Shown here piece after piece: positions 36,282 through 47,263 of a stretch of 64,000 nt of DNA. The notes below the pieces were generated by a model, which had not been told where the DNA came from, did not search any database, and saw only the letters and a list, made by a program, of their open reading frames with translations. The stretch comes from Pocillopora verrucosa. Taxonomy: Eukaryota; Cnidaria; Anthozoa; Scleractinia; Pocilloporidae. The DNA lies in NCBI RefSeq assembly GCF_036669915.1, contig NC_089313.1, positions 16,321,075 through 16,385,074 on the forward strand. Direction: 5' to 3'. Within the stretch, counting starts at the first letter, position 1. Every line of letters starts with the position of its first letter. Made by a program: the position numbers and the translations under genes.

Positions 36282-39110
36282 CCTTTGTATCTTTAGATAG
36301 AATATCACTGAATGTAGCTGTGCTGTAATTTCATTGGAATCTTGATTGATGAACATAGTCATTCATCTGTCCATGGGCTTTGGTAGGCAAGCAACATCCC
36401 CCGCTGTGCTGTAGGCTACAGAATAGTGCATGTGAGAGGTTCTTGTAGGAAAAAGAAAGAGGCATGATTGTAAGGAGGTTCAGTTTAATCTTTGGTTTAT
36501 TCTTCCTTCATTACAAATGCACATATTCACTGATACCAGAGAAAAACTTGAAAAGATGAGGAGCAGTTTCCAGTTTTCACATCGTATAGTGACAAGGAAA
36601 ATTATTACTTCCCCTGGATGGGTTTTATGGTTACCACAGGTTAACCACCCCCCTATGCATTTTAACACGGTTCCCATTATATTTTTTTATACCTATTCAT
36701 TATCATTATGGATGAAGTATCTTCCCCAAGAATAAGGGAATGTGGCTTTGGTGGAAAAATGAATCCATACTTTTGATCTGGAGTTCAGCAAGGCAACCAT
36801 TAGGTTATTGTGTCCTAGAGATAAAATTGAACCACAATGGTTACAGATAGGGCATGTGGGGTGCTTTGACAGATGCATACAGTGATTTTATCCTTATTCC
36901 CTGTTGTGTTGTACTTGTTAGTTACCCACTCACAGCCAAGTGGGTCAATGGTCGATTCATTTTGTGAGCTGCCATTTTAGGTTGCATAAAACAGGTTCTC
37001 TTGTTTTCTTTCTTGTGCTGTGTTCAGCTGTAAGAAAAAATAGGCAAGAATTGTTTTCAGTTTTAAGAATAGTAATATTTTTTAAATTTGTTTAATTATA
37101 TCCAATTTTCTTAGTTTTGGGTTTGATATTTTTTTTGTGGTGGTATTGTGTCAACAAGAATGGAGTCTGTTTTGCCTCTAGTAGCTTGATCATAAAAAGG
37201 GATTTAGACATTGGTTGCAAGTACTTTGAGTTATATAATCTGTTGTTTGTGAACTGTCATGGTAATTTGGTGAAGTTCTTTTTATAATGTTGCTTTAACT
37301 TGCTTTGAGAAGAAAGCTTTTTTCGATGGTAGAGAGCATCGTGCTTTCAATATTTGTTTTGATGTTTTCATTAGGAAAAGTAAAATTTATTGTTATTTGA
37401 GAATTTTTACACTGCTGGTAAGCACCATTTAAAGACAGTGGCCAGAAAATAAGTTGTTAAATTGCCCAGAAGACATTTTCCAAAAGAAATGATTTTTTCA
37501 TCAATCAAGAGTTCCTTTTATCAGTCAAGAGTTCCTTTTACAGAATATAGTTGACATGTTATTAAAAAAGTATTTACTTGTTGCATGATTAAAAACTTTT
37601 TTACCAAGTACTTGCATTTTAAAAAGTAGGGCTTTTTGGTGCAGGAATTATTATTTATTATTTACTTCACCCAAGGTGATATCATATATGAGATGTCAGC
37701 ACCATCAAGGAATCCAGTTCATCCACTTGTTCTGCAGTGGCAAGATTTATTATATGGCAAGGTAGTCCAGAGGTTAATTCTGATTGGTTCTTAGTAGGTC
37801 AGTATTTTTACTATAGGGACTGTTTCCATGGAAATTGTCATTAGCGATGTATTTTTGGTTACAAAAGATGGCAAATCAAAGGGCTAATGCTTGCAACATC
37901 AGCTTTTTTACTCTTTATGGTGGCCAATTTAAGTTTTCAACTCAACTGCTAACACTAAATTACCAAAAAAAAACAAGTTTGGTTTGATTGCCATGTAATA
38001 AACTACCCACTAACCTCACTTCCTTAAGCTGTACTGGGGAATATTAGATCTCAGTATTTTTTTGTACTGACATTGCTGTGTTTGGTCTGTACTGCCATGA
38101 CCTCGCGCCAATATTTCCCAGTACCACTCCATGGTCAATGAGCAAGAAGTTACAGTTCTTGATTTTTCAATTATTTCTTTGTTGCTGTTTCTTTTCTTTT
38201 TTCTTTTTTTTTTTTGTTGTTGTTACTGTCACTGTTTTATTTTTGATCTTCCAATTTACTTGATAGTACATGTTAGGTATGTCCTATTCTTTACTGTTCT
38301 TTGATATGACTGGAAAAAAACTTATTTTCAATTTTTCTATTAAACATTGTTGTAAATGCTGGTGTGAGCTATATGTGGTTTGTTCATTTATCTGCTGGTG
38401 AAGCAGCATGCTGTAAGCTAAAAGCTGTTGTTTACCTACTTTAATTTATACAAAAATTCAACTTAAACTCCCATGCACTGGGAGAGCTTGCAAAGTAATA
38501 AACAATTTTTTTTAAAGTGGTTCATGAAGTTTGGATGCCTCGTAAGAGACCAGACTGTAAGGTTCTTGATTGGCTGATAAAAATTTGCATTTTCTATAGT
38601 AGGTTTCTTAAATGTGAGTTTGCATTGTATATGAGCTGATCAAAGAAAATGTTTTAAGTAACCTGCTTCCTTGGATAGTTTTCAAGGTAAAGAAAACAAG
38701 ACACATTTAGCTTCTGAGCAACCAACTTTTTGTTGCTCATTTTCAAACAGGCTCAATTCCAAGACAAGCTAAAATCAATGCAGCGTCAGGTCAGACGTGC
38801 TGGAATTTCATCTTTTTTTTTTTGTGGTTTTTTTTTTTGTGGCCCTGAATGCTATTTAGATCAGACTTGGCACATCATGTGGTAATAATTGAAATAAGTA
38901 ATTGTTATGTCATCCGCTCTACTAATTTAATCTTGTTATATCAGTATTCTATTATCATGTATGGAAAAACTAGCCAGATGGCCAAATGTTGAGAATTTTT
39001 TTATGCCTTTTTCACTTTTTTATCTTTGTGAAGTGTGCTCAGCAGTCAAACAACCTTTTGTATTGCTCTGAGCGGGAGCCTGTATTGCGTGCGGTTATTT
39101 TGTTTAATTT
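36282..39110. other. RNF34 3' flank, possible long 3' UTR
   Basis: No gene seen. The sequence is T-rich with several T runs. AATAAA occurs at 37997-38002 and 38497-38502, either of which could end a long RNF34 3' UTR. A short duplicated phrase, AAGAGTTCCTTTTA, occurs twice around 37510-37540. Confidence 0.45.
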
Positions 39111-39321
39111 AACCCTTTGACTCCCATGAGTGACCAAGAAAGAATTTCTCCTTGCAATATCAATACAATATTGAACAGACAAGAGACGAGAATCGAGAAA
39201 AAATATCAATTCAGGGGATTATTAGCTGATCCGATACCAAATTCTACGAACTAAAGTTATACGAATTCTATGGTGGACAGTAAGGCGGATTACCAGTGAG
39301 ATCGTAAGAGTGAAAAGGTCA
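39111..39321. repeat. Family A copy
   Basis: Starts AACCCTTTGACTCCCATGAG; ends GAGTGAAAAGGTCAAG. Directly precedes the duplicated E-box region. Confidence 0.8.
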
Positions 39322-39819
39322 AGTACTAAAATTATCAGGAAAAGCGTTTTAAAGGTGCTCGAATTGCCACACGATTTTATGTTCTTCGCGGGCTTCATCC
39401 TTAGACGAGGTATTCAAGGTATAATTCTTTACATGAAAATAGCTGGAGCCGGGTTTTACAGGCGGCACAATCCCTTTTCCCTTCGAGATGGTGATCCTTG
39501 TAGAAAAACCATCGTGTTCAATGTTCAGTACTCCGTCTCAGGGAAGCCATTTATTTACTGTTACAGGATGCCGGTGCAGCCAATCAGGTGGCGCGTTTGC
39601 CTTCCGTCAAATGGAGTGACTGTCGACGGGGCAAGGAGTCAGAAACATCTGAGTAACCTCGTGTGAATGAAAGATTTCAAAGAGGATCTGTTTAAGGGAT
39701 TCAACAAAAGTGCAGCTTGGGGAGAGATCCAACTCACGGAGCAGTTGGGAAGCCCAAAGGGCTAATACCTCCCCCCTCCCCTCCTCCCATCCGCCTCGAG
39801 CGGTTACGTTGGACCAAGA

Positions 39820-40420
39820 AGCGCAGGCAATTTTCAATAAAAACAGGGGAGAAGGGAACAGTTAAGGAGCTTCTCCTAGAGGATTTACCCTTAAAACGAG
39901 TGCGGCGCGAACACGAAGAGCTGTCTCGCGCGCACGTGTTAAATTTTAGCAGCATGACAGCGTCACGTGCGCACGTGCGAGCCTGTGTGAGTTGACCTTA
40001 AGATCATGAGTCATTTTCTTTCATAAGAAGCCATCTACGGTGACTGGCTCGAAGCTATTTTGTTTTGCAAAGGCATAAGTTAAGTGTTCATACTCCTCAT
40101 CCCCTATTCCTCTCGAGGAATCAGCTCCAACTGAGGAGAACTGGTTAAGTGTTGGTAAGTGCTAGTAACACGCACAGGATTTATATTACAAAGTCTCTAA
40201 AGCCGATCTTTGATGACACAGATTAATGTTTCGACGCAAATATTAGACGAGACTGTTGGTCACACAATTTTGAAAATTTTACTGATCAGAGGTAGATACA
40301 TCAACTAGATTATATTGACTCAGAATCAGATGGTTTAAACCTGGACCGAGAATCGTTTGAGTTTTTTAACATTTTAAAACAACGAGTTGAAAGGTTCATG
40401 CTATAGTGGGCATTTCACAA
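39820..40420 (+). promoter_or_regulatory. E-box-rich segment, copy 1 of a tandem duplication (possible upstream promoter/first exon)
   Basis: Contains CACGTG at 39933-39938, 39964-39969 and 39972-39977, then a region ending in a good splice donor (G|GTAAGT at 40155). The same order of blocks recurs about 870 bases downstream. No coding frame is conserved between the copies, so a promoter with a non-coding first exon for the gene at 43096 is the simplest reading. Inference. Confidence 0.45.
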
Positions 40421-40669
40421 CAACAGATAAAGCCATAGGCGTCATGCTTGTTTCATTCCATTTCATGCAACAATGTTTCGTTATGGGAAACAATGCAAAC
40501 GGCTGCTCAATTAAAACCATTGTGATGTCGTAATATACTGAAATTACAGTGCTGGATAACATCAATTAATCGCAGACAATGGTCGACAGTAACCAGGGGG
40601 AGGAGGTAATCGGTGAAGTCCAGAGGACCCATCTCCTGCCTCGTCGGAATATACCATACTACAGAGAAG

Positions 40670-41325
40670 CAGGCAACTGTCGATAAACACAAGGGAGAAG
40701 GTGGTGCTGGTGGTGCTGGTGGTGCTGGTGGTGGGGGGGGGGGTGTGACGGTTAGAGGATTTAGGATTAGCTTTTAGACGAGTGGGGCGCGAACGATGAG
40801 TGCCGCGCACGTGTAAATTTCGTGCTGTGCAGCAGTGTCACGTGAGCATGTGCAAAAAGTGTCGCCTTCTAGATCTTGACCCATCTTCCTTCACAAGACC
40901 CTAGACTTTACGGCGACTACATTTAAATTATCAGTTTGTTTTGTAGACGTATCAGGCGTCCACATTCATTATAACTGCTCCTCATATGGAATCAGCTAAA
41001 AAGTACTGACCTAATTTGGGTAAGATCTGGGTGAAGCTAGGATGTTGAACTTTTTTGGGTGCTGTTAGGGAAGGAAGGATTTATATTTGATTGCACATGG
41101 TCATCAGCTGATGCGATCAGTCTATCTTTGCACAGTTTGATGATTTTGACGCAGTTCCAGACTGCTCGCTACACACTCGTGGAAACTTCACTTATCGGAG
41201 GTAAATTCATGAACACGATTATAAATACTAAGAATCAGATGGTCTGTACAGCAACCAGGAATCGTTTACATGTTTTCACACAGCAATATAACAGGTTGAA
41301 CCATTTACGCGGTTCTAGCATTTAA
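40670..41325 (+). promoter_or_regulatory. E-box-rich segment, copy 2 of a tandem duplication
   Basis: Matches copy 1 through GACGAGTG-GGGCGCGAAC, CGCGCACGTGTAAATTT, GTCACGTG, ACTCCTCAT/GCTCCTCAT, GGATTTATATT, AATCAGATGGT and GAATCGTTT. CACGTG is at 40808-40813 and 40839-40844; the third site of copy 1 has become CATGTG (40847-40852). A donor-like GGTAAGA lies at the equivalent place (41020). A GGTGCT microsatellite followed by a G run sits at about 40700-40742. Confidence 0.45.
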
Positions 41326-42862
41326 CAAAATCGGCTGAAATCACGAGGTTCGTGCATGCTTCCATTCGTACCATGCCATGACCTATCGGTAAATACAATT
41401 TAATAGCCACTAATGGCGAAGTCTTTACATGTTCGCCGTGACAGGTTTAGTCACGAGCCTGGTTGTTTAACAGAAAAAAGACAAAAACTACTTCAAAACA
41501 ACCACTCTCTTAGCTCGTGGTATTTTATGCAAATTCGTATTTAATATAAGGCGGCAAATTTCCATTCGAAGGTGCTAATTTTAATTCAGGTTAATCACAT
41601 GGGCTAAAATTAGTAACTCGAGAGTACGAATTACAATTGTATCTCAGTAATCAATGAAACCTTCTGGCGGCAATGATATTGGATAACCTGGATTGAAAAA
41701 CCGGAAGTTATCCCAGCGGCGCTCTTTAAACTTTTGGATTTTTTGTTTTGACTCAGAATCTTCTAGTCTCGCTATTTTTAGCTTTTTTATTATTTGGCCT
41801 GAACAGGCAAACTTCTCAAAAAGTGGAAGATTTTGTGGGTCTCGACTGTTAAAAAAGGTATACAATTTTGCTATACAACCACTTGAACAGGGGACCTTTC
41901 CAAACTGAAAGCCTTGAAAAAGATGCAGGCCTTGGCGATGCATAATGCTGATCGCATTTCAGTATTCTCCCTGAATATGTTTGTTTAAGATTGAGTGAAG
42001 AAATGAAAAGATCTTGTGTCAGACAGGGTCGGGGTTTCAAGGCTTCGGCGGTGTACACTTCCTCGGACTTTCTTCGAGTGCTTTCCGGCTGGCGATCAAA
42101 CGTTAGTATGGTAGAGAGGTTACTCATTTTCCCGCGCAGTGAAGCCAAGCGGAAGCTCAGGGATGTGAACGCAAATCCTGTAATCGCCATAGCCTCAGAG
42201 TTCTCAAGTGGCATTCTCCTTTTCAGCTGTTATATATTCCTTTGTAAATTGAGAATTCAGTTCCATATCAAAATAACGCCTCCTCTACTTTTTTAGTGGA
42301 GAGCGTGTTGATATTGTCGGCACAAGTGTGAAGAGTGAAGAGCTAATTTCGGAGATTAATTTATGCCACATTTACCTAAAAAAGATCTTTAAAAAATTAA
42401 TCAACGGTTGTTGTAATCTTGAAAAAAGCTTTTTAGCCTATTTACGCCGATGCTCCATACGTGTAAATCTAATTAGTTTCCAATGAAGTATTATTCGAGT
42501 TGGCTAAACGTAAAAACACGACAAAGTCGTCTCTGTTCAGGGATTGTTGGCTACAGCTAGACAAAGGTCCATTGTGAGAAAGACACTGGGCTGGCCGCAT
42601 TCCGGGCACTGAATGTTTGCCCATTACTGTCTATTTATATTTGATCATTTACATGCTTCACTGCATTGTTTGCTTCTATTTCTATTTTGATAAGTATTTT
42701 TACTCAGTCGACCTTGAAAACTTGAACTTATGGAAATTTGATTTGAATTCAATGTCGTTCCAAAGTCTAACTTTATCAAATTAGGTCTGGCGCACTGATT
42801 GCACCTAGGCGGCTTTTCATGAACCAGCCCTGACTTGGGTTTCCTCTTTGTTTCTGTTTCAG
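41326..42862. other. Gap upstream of the orphan gene
   Basis: No recognised gene. Open frames of 99 and 121 codons exist on the minus strand (41644-41943, 41849-42214) but show no family pattern. The right edge, TTTCTGTTTCAG ending at 42862, is a strong splice acceptor with a good pyrimidine tract and would begin the 5' UTR exon of the gene at 43096. Confidence 0.4.
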
Positions 42863-43095
42863 ACTTCATCTGGCTCTACTTTTTGAAAAAGGCTGACACT
42901 ATCGAGGATTAGTTCAGCTGAAAACTTTCCTTCACGCTACATTTACGTTATAATGACAAAAACAGGAAATTCAAACTGCAGACATTCTACCGAAATTGTT
43001 TGACGAAGACGGTCACGCGGTTAGTTACCTAAGCAGATGAACATTTAAACCCAACTCGTTTCCGCCGATAGTTGTCGAGTTAAATCATCACTGAA

Positions 43096-45581
43096 ATGGA
43101 ATTTTACTCAAATGCAACAACGGCTCATCAAATTAGTAACCTAAACGAGTCTTCTTCCTTATATGGAGCGGAAATTCAAGATGAAATGCAAACTTCTGGA
43201 GGCAATTTTGGAAATGCAGTACAATCATGTCGGTTAGAAGAACCAAGCTACTTGGATAGTGGCAAAAGTGGCAGAAGATTTCGTGGACCAGAGCCTTACA
43301 GAAGTACAGCTACGAACCAAACGTCATGTTCAAGTTCTACTAATAGTAATCCCTGGGAAGTCACGTTAAACCCGAGGGATATTCAAAATGGGATGCAACC
43401 GTATGCAGTGGACTTACGTTTACCAGTAAACAATTTAGTTCAGTCTCTTCCAAATGATTCTACGGAAATTAATTCATACAACCCCATAGCTGATCCAAGG
43501 GAAACGAATCTTACGGGTATCCCATCTTACGATGTGGACATCACCATACGGTCACCTGTTAGCCATTCCTTACATTCTCATCCAACAACCTCTACCAATA
43601 TGATTCCCGATCGCCATTCAGTCGATCCGAGGGGAACGAATCCCAAGGGTATTCCAACTAACGCTATGGACTTCTCTGGGGATAGAAATCCCTACTATCA
43701 TTTGGGTAATCCTAGGGAGAAAGATCCAAATGGAATGATGTCTTCTCATACGACTTATGAAAAAGGGAAAAAGGATCGGAACGGCATTCAATCTGGTGAA
43801 ACGGAAAGTCCCGAGGTGACACATACTACCAGGGCTGATCTCAAACGAATAAATTACGATGTTGAGGAAAGAAATTTTCATCAGGTGACACACAGAGAAA
43901 ACTCGCAGTTCACTCAGCCGATACTGAGCTATCCACTTAATCAGACATGCAGCCAAGCTGGTACTTCGTCTCAAAAAACTATTAGGTTGCAAGGAGGGGC
44001 GCCATTCTACCACGCTACGTTCCAAGGAGAATTAGCCAGCCAGGTGTACGAGAAAGGCAGTGAAGGAGGGAGCAATTTCATTTACCAAACAAGCTCCGAT
44101 GGAAGGATTCGATCCAAGGATCTTCCCTTTAATTCTCAACAAACGACTGTCAATGAGAGAGGATTCACCAGGACTTGCCCTCGTTGTCACTGCGTTGTAG
44201 CGAGCCAACCACAAACGACGTCTCCTCCAACAACCCCTGGCATACAAAACACACGAACATCGGTCATCATGCTTCCTCAAAAGAGAGAGGTAGGATTGAT
44301 TTAAGTATCAACTGTAGACACGCTCATTGGAAAACGTTTTAAATTCAGCATAAGGCGTTGACAAGTTTTTATCGTCTTCAATTTGAAGCGTTATCCCGCG
44401 ATCGAGTTTGACTTTTAATCAGCTAAATTGTGTCATGCTTCTTATGCTGTCAATCAACTGAACTGTTGACCAATATTACTCGCAATTCAAGCAATGCGCA
44501 TTAATTTATGATGGAAGACAAAAATGCATCAAGGTGCGATCAAAGCTAAGGGAGGGCAAGATTCAGCCACACTTTCTGCTGTCTCCATAGCAAACAGGTG
44601 GGTGCGGGACTGGATGATGAGATGCTGGATGTGGTTCAGTAACACCGGTCCTCTTTGATAATCAGTTTACAGAGTGATAAGATAGTCTTCGGCCACCATA
44701 TTAAAAATAACGAGCTGCAAGATTTTAATTTTTTTTTTATTTTAATTCACAATCAGGTCGAGGAGACAAAGAAAACATCCAACCATTTTGCAGTAGGAAA
44801 TCAGAAATGGCCTCTGGAAAACGTAATACAAACTGTATTTGTATAATAGTGCATTTTATAATTGCGCTCTTTAACCCTGAATATCACTGGCTTTAGTTTT
44901 CAACTCACTAATTAAGTCTATGTTGTGCTCTTTTTGGCAAAGTTTTCATGTGAAATTCCCATAAGAAGGTCAGCCTTTATTGTGCAGCTACACACAAGTC
45001 TTTAAACTTCTTTGACACGATTTTCCCCTCCCCTCTTGGGTCTGCATTTCATGATCCCTCGTCGACAAGCGAAAACGCAGAAAGATCTTGGTCGTAAGTG
45101 CAGTTTGCTAAAGGTTTTTTTTCCCACAATTATTAGAGTAATGCCAATGTCAAATTATGTTTCTTTCATTTAGGAATCTGATCTTTCTGAAGAAGACAAA
45201 GATGATGAGGACTTACAAGAAACGTTCTTTCGAGTGAACATAGACGGCACGACTGCGAGATTCAAGCTGACAGAGGAAGATTGGGCCAAGATGCCAATTA
45301 AGTCATTTCCAAGCGGTGGCCGTCTACTGAGCGGAGACTGGACCCGCATTTTCCTTAACAAAGTGAAGGAAAGCAACCCATGGTGCAGTTTGCGTTTCAA
45401 GAATAATCACGTGAGATCGGAAAACTCGCGTAAGATGCACTCGTCCGTGTTTTTCAGGGGAGGGGCTGAGTGCAAGTATCCAGAGTGCAGCGTTAAATTG
45501 AGATTCGTGATTAAGAAGGATTACGGGCGGCGTGTGGATGTGACCTACATCGGTAACGTCTGCCACGCTAGCTATACCTAG
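43096..45581 (+). CDS. Unrecognised protein with degenerate repeats and a C-terminal zinc-binding-like domain
   Basis: Two exons close in phase 0: 43096-44289 and 45174-45581 (stop TAG); 533 residues. The ATG is preceded by an in-frame TAA at 43081. Residues about 90-240 carry four degenerate repeats of the form [DN]PR-x(3-5)-G-[IM], for example NPRDIQNGMQP, DPRETNLTGIPS, DPRGTNPKGIPT and NPREKDPNGMMS, in a polar, probably disordered region. A CPRCHC cluster lies near residue 358. The junction is followed by an acidic stretch (EEDKDDEDLQE). The second exon encodes a compact domain of about 115 residues with W at two places, FKNNHVRSENSRK, then C-x4-C-x-V-K-L and a final GNVCH: a C-C-(H) layout reminiscent of FLYWCH/WRKY-GCM1-type zinc folds. 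I do not recognise the protein. A transcription-factor-like or domesticated-transposon origin is a guess. Confidence 0.75.
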
Positions 45582-45902
45582 CCATGAGATGTAAGACTAA
45601 CATCCGAGGAAACACGTTTTCTGCATCCATGTTCTCATCTTAGGATTAACAAAAATTACTCAATTCGAGTGAAGCACTTATATACTTCAATTTGTGACAA
45701 AACTCTTGGCACGCTCTAGTACTTTTTTTAACTTTTTATATCTCTCATTTATCTCTCCCTCTCTCCCATCTCAATGTTGCCTGGTGCGTGAGAAAACGCC
45801 CCGGTATAACCAAGTTATGATTAGTTTAGAGATCAGCCTTCTTATCAAACGACAAGAAGACGTGAATTTTGTAATTCAAGCACTCAGTGCAAGTGAATGA
45901 AA

Positions 45903-46363
45903 AACGGTACTTCACGTGATACAGTCGAACATGTATTCAGCGTTCACCCGCGAGGAGTGATGGGGCGACCGCTAAATTCAGGTTGAACGCTTAATACAGG
46001 TTTCACAGAATTGGGTTGTTTGAAAAAAAAGAAACGTCTTTTCATTCCATAATTAACCACTTAATGTACAAACACTCGCTCAAACTTACTACTAACATTG
46101 AATTTCGGGAGATAAACACGGAATATATTGACCTGAGATATTATTCTTAGTTTTATTTGTGTGGTTCCACTCTAAGTGACCGTTCAATTCAGGTGGAAAA
46201 CAATACAAATAAGCCGTTGGGTCTCAGTTAAGGGTAACCACGACCGCATAATGATAAAGTTAATTAAGTAGAAAAGTTCGGGACGATTACAACCGAACCG
46301 ATTAATACATGGTGAACGCTTAATACGGTGCCGCTTAATGCAGGTTCGACCATACTCTCAATA
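45903..46363. repeat. Degenerate repeat with inverted ends (possible old DNA element)
   Basis: The left end (CAGTCGAACATGTATTCAGC, GTTCACC) is roughly the reverse complement of the right end (GGTGAACGCTTAATACGG, TTAATGCAGGTTCGACCATA). The motif GAACGCTTAATAC appears at about 45985 and again near 46315. No coding capacity. Confidence 0.45.
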
Positions 46364-47263
46364 CTTAAAGTACTGAGGCTTCGAATCTGTACTATTCCCT
46401 CGCAGTTTACACACCTTACATCAAGCATTTACATTTAGATATTGTGAAAAGTCTAACTCATCTTTCTCAATCCCTGTATTTCCAGGAGAGAAAAACCAAA
46501 ATATCGTCGTTTTTCTGTAATAAATTTCTCTTTTACAAAATAAATCCTGAAATTCGACTTATCTTGATGAAAATACGAGAAAGAAAAGTCTTTTACCTTG
46601 TCAAAGCGCGCATCAGTGGTTTAAAGATCTATTACGTACCTTATACGTTTCTGTATTAAGACCCCCTCCCCCAGCCCTATATACACCGTAACCGTCTGTC
46701 AACATGCGCAGCTCTTCTCTAGGTTGATCATGATGTGGCTCGAAACTGACCTGATATACTTTGAACTTCTGAAGTGGCTTATACGACTAGCTCTGCCGCA
46801 TTTGAAGTTTTCTTTTTAAATAAACCAATTGGAAGGTTTCCTTGCTAGGATATGGTTTATATTGTAGCAAGGAGCTGTCACGCTTTTATTACGTTGCCAT
46901 ACGTAGCCTCTCGAGAGGTTCTCGTGATGCAGCTTACCATCCGAACCATACTGGACAAAAGCGCTTGACTTCCCGACTGAGCAACCAAGGATAGCATTGA
47001 TTACGTAAGAGCCCGATAATTCTAATGACTTCTCTTGCGAGGCCTTTCTTGTGATCCTTTCTAAGACCTCTTCTAAATAATTTAAAAAAACCTTTTCAAC
47101 TTCTTCTTTTATTCTAGACTTTATTCTATTTTCTTCTTTGTTCCCTCTTCAACTTCAAGTCAGTTCTCAAAAAGTCTGAAGCACAGAAGCTCCTCCTGGA
47201 CACAAAGCGGACCTATGCCATGTTTTACTTAAAGAGGAAGTCTGAGTACAAGTTTAATTCAAG
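46364..47263. other. Gap upstream of NCBP3
   Basis: No gene or known repeat recognised. It should hold the NCBP3 promoter and 5' UTR. An in-frame TAA at 47255 precedes the NCBP3 start. Confidence 0.4.

Noticed and set aside
39310..39666. 118-codon plus-strand frame after a family A repeat
   Set aside because: It begins inside the repeat end and has no recognisable domain; not preserved in the downstream duplicate.
41644..42214. Two overlapping minus-strand frames of 99 and 121 codons
   Set aside because: No family similarity, no convincing splice joins, no repeat match. A lineage-specific gene cannot be excluded but is not supported.
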